The notes under the pieces are model-generated. The model was not told where the DNA came from, did no database searches, and saw only the letters and a program-made list of their open reading frames with translations. DNA of 47,687 nt from CAYFRC01 sp050946115 (GTDB lineage Bacteria > Bacillota > Clostridia > Christensenellales > Aristaeellaceae). The position numbers were made by a program, and so were the translations under genes. The stretch spans positions 1 to 47,687 of the forward strand of contig JBMNUF010000017.1 of the NCBI GenBank assembly GCA_050946115.1. The letters are read 5' to 3'. Positions 18,802-25,646 of this stretch are shown here, in pieces (positions within the stretch are counted from its first letter, which is position 1; every line of letters starts with the position of its first letter).

Positions 18802-19463
18802 ATTGCCCTCCCTTCGATTTTCTCAAACTTCCAGTTCGGCACCTTGCATACCGGGCAGATTTCTGGCAAATCGTCTCCCACAAACACGAAGCCGCAGATG
18901 GTGCACACGTATACGCCCGTGCCTTCTATCATCGCATCCCCCTCTTTTTCATAGCGGGCCAAGAGAGACTTCAAAATGCGGGTGACCTTCTCGCTCCACG
19001 CCAGCGCCCGAAGCGCGCCGCGGTCCTTCGTATCGGCGGCGGTAGCGTTTGCGGCGGGGAAGGGGGCGTTCAAATCCTTCTCGACGAGGTCCATGAGCTT
19101 TCCGAACGACGGCTCTTCCGCAGGCGCGGATGCCGCCTTGTAGTACGCCGCGAGCTCGGCAAACAGCGCCGCCTCCTCGGGCTTATACTGCTTTTCGCAG
19201 CCCCTCGCCAGATTGGAGCACAGGGCGCTCATCTCCAAGGGGGAGAGCTCCTTCACGTCCGCTGCCGTTTCCATGACGGGCACCGGCTTCTTTGCGGTTT
19301 CCGGCGCGCCAAGCGGCCTGAATTCGGACTTTCCCGCGCCGCAGATGGGGCATACCCAATTCACAGGCAATTCTTCCCACTTCGTGCCCGCAGCGATTCC
19401 CGCTTCGGGGATGCCCTTATCCTCGTCGTAGACGAAATAGCATATGGAGCAGATATACTTCAT
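18798..19463 (-). CDS. Double-rubredoxin protein with helical middle domain
   Basis: A 221-residue electron carrier: N-terminal rubredoxin (CSICYFVYDEDKG ... VCPICGAGKSEF, residues 5-48), a helical middle domain of unknown role (about 70-175, ending ILKSLLARYEKEG), and a C-terminal desulforedoxin/rubrerythrin-like iron site (CTICGFVF...CPVCKVPNWKFEKI). It is the first gene of the operon, with GAAGGAGG before the ATG, and its stop overlaps the start of the ferredoxin-rubrerythrin fusion, so it is likely the electron donor to that protein. Regulated by the box at 19527-19542. Confidence 0.85.
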   Translation of the reverse strand: MKYICSICYFVYDEDKGIPEAGIAAGTKWEELPVNWVCPICGAGKSEFRPLGAPETAKKPVPVMETAADVKELSPLEMSALCSNLARGCEKQYKPEEAALFAELAAYYKAASAPAEEPSFGKLMDLVEKDLNAPFPAANATAADTKDRGALRALAWSEKVTRILKSLLARYEKEGDAMIEGTGVYVCTICGFVFVGDDLPEICPVCKVPNWKFEKIEGRAI

Positions 19464-19500
19464 GACCGCATCTACCTCCTTCGTTCTTCTTTTCGATTAT

Positions 19501-19542
19501 AGTATACCATTATGAAAAATATGATTCCGTGACAAAGGCACA
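19501..19542 (-). promoter_or_regulatory. Activator-type promoter of the rubredoxin-rubrerythrin operon (box A)
   Basis: Box TGTGCCTTTGTCACGG (minus strand, 19542-19527), then 20 nt, then TATACT (19506-19501). The centre of the box falls near -41 from the expected start of transcription, the class II activator position, and no -35 hexamer is present. Confidence 0.72.
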
Positions 19543-19554
19543 CTCTCTTCTTAG

Positions 19555-19583
19555 ACTATAGCAAAAAAGCGAGCGCCTGTCAA
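19555..19583 (-). promoter_or_regulatory. Second, constitutive-type promoter candidate upstream of the rubredoxin operon
   Basis: Minus strand TTGACA (19583-19578), 17 nt, TATAGT (19560-19555). Its start point would lie just before box A, so a protein bound there could block it. Confidence 0.5.
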
Positions 19584-19591
19584 GATTTCGG

Positions 19592-19620
19592 TTGACACGC
19601 GCCCAGGTTTATTCTATACT
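19592..19620 (+). promoter_or_regulatory. Promoter of the Crp/Fnr-type regulator gene
   Basis: TTGACA (19592-19597), 17 nt, TATACT (19615-19620), 27 nt before the ATG. Its -35 and the opposed TTGACA at 19578-19583 form an inverted repeat with an 8-nt centre, a possible operator. Confidence 0.78.
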
Positions 19621-19647
19621 GTCCATAGGAAAGTCGAGGCGATCGCC

Positions 19648-20307
19648 ATGGCATTTGAAACCTATTTTCCCGTGTGGGGGAAGCTGATGGAAGAAGAGCG
19701 CGCGCTGCTTTTGCAAAACGCCACACTGCGCACGGAGGAAAAGGGCACGCTGCTGCACAACGGCGCCGCAGACTGCGTAGGCCTCTTTCTCGTGCACAAA
19801 GGGCAGCTGCGCGCATACATCCTTTCGGAGGAGGGCAAGGAGGTCACGCTCTACCGCCTGTTCGATCGGGATATATGCCTGTTCTCTGCGTCCTGCATGC
19901 TAAACAGCATACAGTTTGACATCAGCATCGAGGCCGAAAAGGAAACGGAATTCTGGGTCATCCCCGCGGATCTGTACAAGGGCCTGATGGAGCGCTCGGC
20001 GGCGGTCGCCAACTACACGAACCAGCTGATGGCGACGCGCTTTTCGGAGGTCATGTGGCGCATCGAGCAGATCCTGTGGAAGAGCTTTGACGAGCGCCTC
20101 GCCGCGTTTCTGCTCGAGGAAAGCGCGCTCGAGGACAACAAAGTGCTCAAAATCACGCACGACCGCATCGCCGCCCACATGGGGACGGCGCGGGAAGTCG
20201 TCACGCGCATGCTGCAATACTTCCAGTCCGAGGGCATGGTCGCGCTCGCAAGGGGGCGCATCAAATTGCTCGATGCGGAAAAACTATACGCGCTCGCGGA
20301 AAAGTAG
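19648..20307 (+). CDS. Crp/Fnr-family transcription regulator
   Basis: A 219-residue regulator: cyclic-nucleotide-like sensor beta-roll (about 15-120), dimer helix (about 125-150) and C-terminal winged helix (ITHDRIAAHMGTAREVVTRMLQYFQSEGMV, about 168-205). The sensor has cysteines at 43, 77 and 83, the latter two in DICLFSASCML, a pattern seen in Clostridial Crp/Fnr relatives beside oxidative-stress genes; it lacks the N-terminal cysteine cluster of Fnr, so thiol or other sensing is more likely than an Fnr-type [4Fe-4S]. Divergent from the rubredoxin-rubrerythrin operon and close to three identical-spaced boxes, it is the obvious candidate to bind them. SD is weak (GAGGCGA). Confidence 0.88.
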   Translation: MAFETYFPVWGKLMEEERALLLQNATLRTEEKGTLLHNGAADCVGLFLVHKGQLRAYILSEEGKEVTLYRLFDRDICLFSASCMLNSIQFDISIEAEKETEFWVIPADLYKGLMERSAAVANYTNQLMATRFSEVMWRIEQILWKSFDERLAAFLLEESALEDNKVLKITHDRIAAHMGTAREVVTRMLQYFQSEGMVALARGRIKLLDAEKLYALAEK

Positions 20308-20312
20308 CGCCG

Positions 20313-21155
20313 CTACTTCTTTTTGAGAAAGAAGCCGGATTGGATCGCGCGCGTCGGGCAGGCGTTTTTACACATGCCGCAGCGGATGCATTCGGCGGAA
20401 TTGATGTCCCGCAGAACTTCCACGCCCATCGGGCAGGTGCGCTCGCATTTGCCGCAGTGCACACATTTTTCCTCGTCCACCCGCATCCTGTAGGCGCTGA
20501 ATCGGTTGAGAAGGCCGTACAGCGCGCCCAGCGGGCACAGGTATTTGCAGAACGGGCGGTACAGCAGCACGGAAGAGACGAGCACCAAGAGCAGAACGGC
20601 CATCTTCCATGAAAACAGAAAGCCTATGGCGCCGCGCACCGCGCTGTTTGCGATCGCAAGCGCGACGCCGCCTTCGAGCGTCCCGGCGGGGCAGATGTAT
20701 TTGCAGAAATAGGGCGCGCCGATCCCGAAGGCATCCGTCAAAAGCGCCGGAAGGAGGAATACCGCAGCCAGTGCAACGTATTTTCCCCAGCGCAGCATTT
20801 TGTCCGCCCTTCGCGGCAGCTTCGGCTTCGGGGATCGAATCTTGTGCAGCAAATCCTGCAAAAACCCGAACGGGCACAAAAAGCCGCAGATGAGACGACC
20901 TACCAGCACCCCAAACAGCAGCACCGTTCCCAAGACATAATAGGAAAAATTCCTCGTTCTTCCGCCGATGACCGCCTGAAGCGAACCGATGGGGCACGCG
21001 CCCGCCGCGCCCGGGCAGGAATAACAGTTGAGCCCGGGGACGCAGACGTGTTTCGACGCCCCCTGATGGATCCTTCCCGAAACAAAGTTGGGCAGGTGGG
21101 GGTTGTGCAGCAGCGCCGCGATTGCCTGTATCAGATGGCGTGTTTTCTGTTTCAT
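20313..21155 (-). CDS. NapH-like 4Fe-4S membrane polyferredoxin
   Basis: A 280-residue integral membrane protein with about four to five transmembrane helices and six cysteine motifs: CVPGLNCYSCPGAAGACPIG near the N-terminus, CGFLCPFG, CKYICPAG, CKYLCPLG (the NapH/NosR-type CxxxCPxG sites), and two ferredoxin motifs CVHCGKCERTCP and CIRCGMCKNACP at the cytosolic C-terminus. Such proteins move electrons across or along the membrane. The ATG at 21155 overlaps the TGA of the CXXC microprotein by one base and has GGGGTGGG upstream; a GTG at 21173 is a less likely start. It is the last gene of the thioredoxin operon, probably supplying reductant to the TlpA-like protein. Confidence 0.88.
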   Translation of the reverse strand: MKQKTRHLIQAIAALLHNPHLPNFVSGRIHQGASKHVCVPGLNCYSCPGAAGACPIGSLQAVIGGRTRNFSYYVLGTVLLFGVLVGRLICGFLCPFGFLQDLLHKIRSPKPKLPRRADKMLRWGKYVALAAVFLLPALLTDAFGIGAPYFCKYICPAGTLEGGVALAIANSAVRGAIGFLFSWKMAVLLLVLVSSVLLYRPFCKYLCPLGALYGLLNRFSAYRMRVDEEKCVHCGKCERTCPMGVEVLRDINSAECIRCGMCKNACPTRAIQSGFFLKKK

Positions 21156-21292
21156 CAGCCCACCCCGATACACTCAAGGCATATATTCACGGCCTTTCGG
21201 AAGACCTCCGCCGCTTCTTTGGTATATATGCCGTAGGCGATGAGCCCGACAGCCGCGATGAAAATCGCGGCTGTAATGACGGTGTTTTTCAT
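21155..21292 (-). CDS. CD1871A-type CXXC membrane microprotein
   Basis: A 45-residue protein: one transmembrane helix (MKNTVITAAIFIAAVGLIAY) and a C-terminal ICLECIGVG motif. This matches what is annotated in Clostridia as the CD1871A family of CXXC proteins (recalled family name, function unknown). It is squeezed between the TlpA-like gene (4-nt gap) and the polyferredoxin gene (TGATG overlap), so it is clearly co-translated. The ribosome site AAGGG lies in the end of the preceding gene. I infer a role as a membrane thiol relay between polyferredoxin and the extracytoplasmic thioredoxin. Confidence 0.8.
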   Translation of the reverse strand: MKNTVITAAIFIAAVGLIAYGIYTKEAAEVFRKAVNICLECIGVG

Positions 21293-21296
21293 GTGA

Positions 21297-21860
21297 CTAT
21301 CCCTTGACCTCGGCAAGCAGGGCATCTACGATCTTTGCCCACTCCTCGCCGGAACGGGAGCCGATATAGGAATTGCCCACGACGTTTCCCTCGCTGTCCA
21401 CAAAGATCGTCTCGGGTACGGCGAGTACCGTGTTCAGCTTTGCGGCGATGAGGTCGTCGCCCGGCAGCAGGTGCAGATACTCCGCGCCCGTTTCCTTGAC
21501 GATTTCCTGCGCGAGCTTTACCATGTCGGCATCAAAGGTGCCGTCGGCGTTCCGCGGAATGTCTGCCACGATTCCGACGACGCGCACGCCCTTGTCGGCA
21601 TACTCGGCAGCGAGCTCGCCGAGCTCCGGCATCTCAGACAGGCACGGGCCACAGAAGGTCGCCCAGATGTTGATCATCGTGAGGTTGTATTCGGCAAAGA
21701 TCGTCTGATCGACCTCGTTTCCGTCTAAGTCAACGGCTTTGAAGGAAGCAAGCGAGGGCGTTTCCGCCGGCTGCGCTTCCGCCGTCGATTGGGGCGCGTT
21801 GAAGGCGCCGATTGTCAGCACGAGGGACAGCGCTAAAAGAAACAGAAATGCTCTTTTCAT
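21297..21860 (-). CDS. TlpA-like secreted thioredoxin-fold protein
   Basis: A 187-residue redoxin with an N-terminal signal or anchor helix (FLFLLALSLVLTIGAF, no lipobox cysteine) and a thioredoxin fold carrying the active site C70-G-P-C73 (INIWATFCGPCLSEMP) and the cis-proline region AVPETIFVD. It should act outside the cytoplasmic membrane as thiol-disulfide reductase. AAAAAAGGAGCG precedes the ATG. Lies between trx and the CXXC microprotein in one operon; the adjacent polyferredoxin and microprotein are the probable source of electrons. Confidence 0.9.
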   Translation of the reverse strand: MKRAFLFLLALSLVLTIGAFNAPQSTAEAQPAETPSLASFKAVDLDGNEVDQTIFAEYNLTMINIWATFCGPCLSEMPELGELAAEYADKGVRVVGIVADIPRNADGTFDADMVKLAQEIVKETGAEYLHLLPGDDLIAAKLNTVLAVPETIFVDSEGNVVGNSYIGSRSGEEWAKIVDALLAEVKG

Positions 21861-21892
21861 AATTCAAACGCTCCTTTTTTTGGTGTCCGGGG

Positions 21893-22198
21893 TTACAGCA
21901 TCGCGAGGATGCGCTGTTTCGGCATCGCGCCGACCGCCTGGTTGACGATTTTTCCCTGCTTGATGACGACCAATGTGGGGATGCTCATGACGCCGAACTT
22001 CTGCGCCAATTCCGGCTGCTCGTCCACGTTGACCTTGCCGACCTTGACCGTCGGCGTTTCCGCCGCGATTTCGTCTACGATGGGCGAAACCATTCGGCAC
22101 GGACCGCACCAGCTCGCCCAGAAGTCCAAAAGGACGGGCTTGTCGCTCTCCAGTACCTCTTTTTGGAAGTTGTTCTTTGTGATCGTAAGTGCAGACAT
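21893..22198 (-). CDS. trxA: Thioredoxin
   Basis: A standard cytoplasmic thioredoxin of 101 residues with WCGPC at 30-34, cis-proline SIPTLVVIK and no signal peptide. It reduces protein disulfides. AAGGAGG precedes the ATG. First gene of the trx-tlpA-CXXC-polyferredoxin operon; the promoter holds the shared redox box. No thioredoxin reductase gene is nearby. Confidence 0.95.
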   Translation of the reverse strand: MSALTITKNNFQKEVLESDKPVLLDFWASWCGPCRMVSPIVDEIAAETPTVKVGKVNVDEQPELAQKFGVMSIPTLVVIKQGKIVNQAVGAMPKQRILAML

Positions 22199-22251
22199 TT
22201 TTTTTCCTCCTTATATCATTTGCGGCGCTTGGATTTCGCCGTTGTATCTAT

Positions 22252-22293
22252 AGTATACGGGGTTTTCCGCTTGGGTTCCGTGATAAACGCACA
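22252..22293 (-). promoter_or_regulatory. Activator-type promoter of the thioredoxin operon (box B)
   Basis: Box TGTGCGTTTATCACGG (minus strand, 22293-22278), 20 nt, TATACT (22257-22252). At the -35 place stands CGGAAC, a very poor match, as expected for an activator-dependent promoter. Similarity to box A extends a few bases either side (AGAGTGTGC... and ...CACGGAA). Confidence 0.74.
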
Positions 22294-22365
22294 CTCTTTG
22301 CGAGTTTCCCTTTTCATAGGAAAAGACGAACCCCATCCCCAAAAAGTGCCCCCCTATCCATGTTA

Positions 22366-22390
22366 AATAAAAACCCGCCGTAGGGCGGGA
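22366..22390 (-). terminator. Terminator of the tRNA-Gly pair
   Basis: Minus strand CCCGCC-CTAC-GGCGGG (22389-22374) followed by TTTTTATTT, just after the second tRNA. Confidence 0.85.
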
Positions 22391-22397
22391 AAGAAAA

Positions 22398-22470
22398 AGC
22401 GGTAGACGGGACTCGGACTCGCGACCTCCACCTTGGCAAGGTGGCGCTCTACCAACTGAGCTACTACCGC
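22398..22470 (-). tRNA. tRNA-Gly (anticodon GCC), atypical T arm
   Basis: Acceptor GCGGTAG/CTACCGC, D arm GCTC-AGTTGGTA-GAGC, anticodon stem CCACC/GGTGG with loop TTGCCAA (GCC). No encoded CCA. The T arm reads GCGAG-TCCGAGT-CCCGT: position 55 is C instead of the near-universal U, and pair 52-62 is an A-C mismatch. The gene is otherwise well formed. Confidence 0.9.
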
Positions 22471-22480
22471 AAAAAATCAA

Positions 22481-22551
22481 AGCGGGTGATGGGAATCGAA
22501 CCCACGTATCCAGCTTGGAAGGCTGGCGCTCTGCCATTGAGTTACACCCGC
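22481..22551 (-). tRNA. tRNA-Gly (anticodon TCC)
   Basis: Acceptor GCGGGTG/CACCCGC, anticodon stem CCAGC/GCTGG with loop CTTCCAA (TCC), normal T arm GTGGG-TTCGATT-CCCAT. The D stem ACTC/GAGC has an A-C mismatch at 10-25. No encoded CCA. Transcribed first in the pair, 10 nt from the next tRNA. Confidence 0.93.
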
Positions 22552-22563
22552 GTCGCAACATAC

Positions 22564-22593
22564 ATTATACGATTTCTCCACTGCCCCTGTCAA
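22564..22593 (-). promoter_or_regulatory. Promoter of the tRNA-Gly pair
   Basis: Minus strand TTGACA (22593-22588), 18 nt, TATAAT (22569-22564): both hexamers perfect. Confidence 0.88.
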
Positions 22594-22661
22594 GCGCAAA
22601 CGGGAAAATTAACGGCAGTCGCCGCCATTTGATGGCGGTGGCCGGATATTTCTTTCTATAT

Positions 22662-23750
22662 TTATACATTAAAGCGGAACAGCGTGACGTCTCCGTCCTT
22701 CATCACGTACTCCTTGCCTTCGGAGCGTATGAGCCCCTTTTCCCTGCACGCGTTCATGCTGCCCTCGCGCACGAGGTCGTCGTATGCGACGATCTCCGCG
22801 CGGATGAAGCCGCGCTCGAAATCCGTGTGGATCTTGCCCGCGGCCTGTGGCGCCTTCGTGCCCTTTTCGATCGTCCACGCGCGAACCTCCTTGGGGCCCG
22901 CCGTCAGAAAGCTGATGAGCCCGAGCAGGTCGTAACAGATCACGACGAGGCGATCCAAGCCCGATGCGCCGATCCCCATTTCCTCGAGAAAAAGCGCCTT
23001 TTCCTCGGGGTCCAACTGCGCGATCTCCTCCTCGTCCTTTGCGCATATCACGAGCACCTGCGAGTGCTCTTTCTGCGCGATCTCCTTGACGGCATCCACA
23101 TAGGGCGATTCCTGCCCGATCATTTCCTCAGAGATGTTCGCCGCGTATACGACCGGCTTTGTCGTGAGCAGAAACCACGCGTCGACGATCGCCTTTTCCT
23201 CCTTCGCAAGGGGGCACGAGCGCGCGGTCTTCCCCCCGTTCAGGTGCGCGGACAGCTTTTCCGCGACCGCAAGCTCTTCTTTGAACTTCGCTTCGCCGTT
23301 TTTTACGAGCCGGAGCGCCTTTTCTTTTCGCTTTTCGACCGTCTCGATATCCGCCAAAATCAATTCCGTTTGGATCGTCTCGATGTCCCGCGCGGGGGCG
23401 ACCGAGCCCTCCACGTGCACCACGTTTTCATCCAAAAAGCAGCGCACGACGTGTACGATCGCGTCCACCTCGCGGATGTGCGACAGAAATTTGTTGCCGA
23501 GGCCTTCGCCCTTGCTCGCGCCGCGCACGAGTCCCGCGATGTCCAAAAACTCCAAGGTCGCGGGCGTATATTTTTCGGGATGATACATATCGCGCAGCAC
23601 ATTAAGCCGCGGATCCGGCACAGCAACCACGCCGGTATTCGGTTCGATCGTACAGAAAGGATAGTTTGCCGCCTGCGCGCCCGCGCAGGTGATCGCGTTA
23701 AACAGCGTGCTCTTGCCGACGTTCGGCAAACCCACGACCCCGAGTTTCAT
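22662..23750 (-). CDS. ychF: Redox-regulated ATPase/GTPase YchF (OBG family)
   Basis: A 362-residue cytoplasmic P-loop protein of the YchF/OLA1 group, which binds the ribosome and prefers ATP. G1 is GLPNVGKSTLF (residues 6-16); the specificity motif is NISEE (NxxE type, instead of NKxD, as in YchF); a coiled-coil insert follows the G domain; the C-terminal TGS domain includes KGTKAPQAAGKIHTDFERGF. The ATG at 23750 follows TGGAGGAAAGACAT; upstream ATG codons in frame overlap the promoter. Its transcription runs away from oriC on the left side. Confidence 0.95.
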   Translation of the reverse strand: MKLGVVGLPNVGKSTLFNAITCAGAQAANYPFCTIEPNTGVVAVPDPRLNVLRDMYHPEKYTPATLEFLDIAGLVRGASKGEGLGNKFLSHIREVDAIVHVVRCFLDENVVHVEGSVAPARDIETIQTELILADIETVEKRKEKALRLVKNGEAKFKEELAVAEKLSAHLNGGKTARSCPLAKEEKAIVDAWFLLTTKPVVYAANISEEMIGQESPYVDAVKEIAQKEHSQVLVICAKDEEEIAQLDPEEKALFLEEMGIGASGLDRLVVICYDLLGLISFLTAGPKEVRAWTIEKGTKAPQAAGKIHTDFERGFIRAEIVAYDDLVREGSMNACREKGLIRSEGKEYVMKDGDVTLFRFNV

Positions 23751-23784
23751 ATGTCTTTCCTCCACATCATGCGTTTGTTCAACC

Positions 23785-23813
23785 ATTATACTCCCTGTTG
23801 AAAGTTTTTGCAA
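23785..23813 (-). promoter_or_regulatory. Promoter of ychF
   Basis: Minus strand TTGCAA (23813-23808), 17 nt, TATAAT (23790-23785), giving a leader of about 30 nt. Confidence 0.72.
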
Positions 23814-23819
23814 CGGTTT

Positions 23820-24149
23820 TGCACAGGGTTTCTGAGGCTGTTCACAACCTATCAACAAACTTTCCACACCCTAAGTCAGATTTTTATAAAAAAAGATGCG
23901 GCGGATTCCCTCCAAAGTTTTTTGTGGAAAAGACACCCGATATTGTGGATAACCTGTCTATAAAACTCCATATATTGGTTTTTCTGCCGCCAAAGAATTT
24001 AGCAAAATAGGTTTTTTTGCGCTTGAAACGCGGCGCAATATTTGGTATGATATCCACAGACACAAAAAGCCGTCCACAAACTTTTCCACAGCCCTGTGGA
24101 AACTTTGTGGAAAAAATATCGGATTATTTCAGGTATAGTGGGGGTCAAA
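23820..24149. other. Left part of oriC: DnaA-box cluster upstream of dnaA
   Basis: This AT-rich gap between ychF and dnaA is full of DnaA-box sequences: a perfect TGTGGATAA at 23944-23952, and near matches such as CTTTCCACA (about 23870), TATCCACAG (24051-24059), TTTTCCACAG and TGTGGAAA pairs at 24080-24115. It matches the upstream box cluster of a bipartite Firmicutes origin. Confidence 0.82.
24023..24051 (+). promoter_or_regulatory. Promoter of dnaA
   Basis: TTGAAA (24023-24028), 17 nt, TATGAT (24046-24051). A DnaA box (TATCCACAG) touches the -10, consistent with autoregulation by DnaA. Confidence 0.65.
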
Positions 24150-25469
24150 ATGGCTGATAACGCGACGATCGAACGACAGTGGAAGAGCGCTTTGGAAAGG
24201 ATTCATGCGATGATTCCACCCCATAGCTACGACACGTGGTTCAGGCAGTTGGAGCCAATCGGCATCACGGGGAATTCCTTTCTGGTTCGGTGCGACAATT
24301 CCGTCACCGCGATGACGCTCAAGTCCCGGTATTACTCGATCCTCTCCGGCTCCGTCAAGGAGGCGTTCGGCAGGGAATACGAGATCGAAATCGTGGACAA
24401 ATCGCAGGAGGCATTGGATTCCGCAAAGTCCAACCATTCCGCGCTGACGACACCTCTCAATGCGAAATACACCTTCGACAGCTTTGTCGTAGGTTCTTCG
24501 AATCGCTTTGCCCACGCCGCAGCGCGCGCCGTCGCGGAGATGCCGAGCAAGGCCTATAATCCGTTTTTCCTATACGGCGGCGTAGGTCTCGGAAAGACGC
24601 ACCTGATGCACGCCATCGGCCACTTTGTGTCGAACGAAAATCCGGCGGCGAAGATTTTGTATATCACGAGTGAGAACTTCACCAACGAGTTGATCGAGGC
24701 GATCGCACACCACACGAACCAGGAGTTTCGCGAAAAGCTTCGGGGCGTCGATATCCTCATGGTCGACGATATTCAGTTCATCTCCGGCAAGGATTCCACG
24801 CAGGAGGAGTTTTTTCACACCTTCAACCACCTGCATTCGCTCGGAAGGCAGATCATCATCTCGTCCGATTGCCCGCCCAAGGATATCCCGAGGCTGGAGG
24901 AGCGGCTGCGTTCGCGCTTCGAATGGGGGCTGATCGCGGACATCCAAAAGCCCGACTATGAGACCCGCTGCGCGATCCTGCGCGAAAAGGCGCAGCGCGA
25001 CAACATAGACGTTCCGGACGAGGTGATCCACTACATCGGGGCAAACGTCGAATCGAACATCCGCGAATTGGAGGGCTTTCTCACGCGCGTCACGGCGAAC
25101 GCGCTGCTCGAACAGCGCCCAATCACCAAATCGCTCGCAGAGCGGACGCTCACCGGCGTCATGGGCGTAAAGGAGCCAAAAAAGCTCACGGTGGACCTGA
25201 TCATCGACGCCGTATCGCAGAAATTCGGCGTGGACAAGGAACTGATCGTCTCCAACCGCAGAAACCGCGAGATAACGCGCCCGAGGCAAATCTGCATGTA
25301 TCTCGTGCGGGAATTGATGAACCTGTCTACCCCCAGGATAGGCGACGCCTTCGGCGGCAGGGACCACACCACGGTGCTGCACGCCTGCGATAAGGTCGCG
25401 CAATATATGCGGGACAATCCGCTGCTCGCATCCGAGATCGAGGAGATCAAAAACGACATCGGAAAATGA
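24150..25469 (+). CDS. dnaA: Chromosomal replication initiator protein DnaA
   Basis: 439 residues with all four domains: N-terminal domain I (ERQWKSALERIHAMIPPHSYDTWF), short linker, AAA+ domain (Walker A YGGVGLGKTHLMHAIG, Walker B ILMVDDIQFISGK, arginine-finger region RLEERLRSRFEWGL) and domain IV with the DNA-binding signature LSTPRIGDAFGGRDHTTVLHA. It binds DnaA boxes at oriC and opens DNA. The ATG at 24150 gives the usual N-terminus; GTGGGGGT is a modest ribosome site. A GTG at 24096 in frame is less likely. Flanked on both sides by DnaA boxes. Confidence 0.97.
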   Translation: MADNATIERQWKSALERIHAMIPPHSYDTWFRQLEPIGITGNSFLVRCDNSVTAMTLKSRYYSILSGSVKEAFGREYEIEIVDKSQEALDSAKSNHSALTTPLNAKYTFDSFVVGSSNRFAHAAARAVAEMPSKAYNPFFLYGGVGLGKTHLMHAIGHFVSNENPAAKILYITSENFTNELIEAIAHHTNQEFREKLRGVDILMVDDIQFISGKDSTQEEFFHTFNHLHSLGRQIIISSDCPPKDIPRLEERLRSRFEWGLIADIQKPDYETRCAILREKAQRDNIDVPDEVIHYIGANVESNIRELEGFLTRVTANALLEQRPITKSLAERTLTGVMGVKEPKKLTVDLIIDAVSQKFGVDKELIVSNRRNREITRPRQICMYLVRELMNLSTPRIGDAFGGRDHTTVLHACDKVAQYMRDNPLLASEIEEIKNDIGK

Positions 25470-25646
25470 GTTTTCCACAGGCAAAGTGGAGAAAATGTGG
25501 GCAAAAAGATCGATCATCCACACGCTTTGCCCGACGGAAAATCCCGATCGATCGGGCAGAAACCGCCCTTTCCACAGTTTCCACACTACTACTACTGCTA
25601 CTACTACTCTTAGGGTATATACTACGAAATATTATGGGAGGTCACT
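25470..25646. other. Right part of oriC: DnaA boxes, DnaA-trio and unwinding region
   Basis: Between dnaA and dnaN lie TTTTCCACA (25471-25479), TCATCCACA (25514-25522) and two abutting boxes CTTTCCACA and GTTTCCACA (25568-25585). Directly behind them (25586-25612) come eight CTA-type triplets with one CTG, i.e. the DnaA-trio pattern, then AT-rich TATATACTACGAAATATTA. A 14-bp perfect palindrome CCCGATCGATCGGG lies at 25543-25556. This order (boxes, trio, AT-rich) is that of the Bacillus-type basal unwinding system. Confidence 0.85.

Noticed and set aside
25586..25612. CTA-repeat microsatellite
   Set aside because: Its place directly behind two DnaA boxes and before an AT-rich stretch fits a DnaA-trio better than a chance microsatellite.
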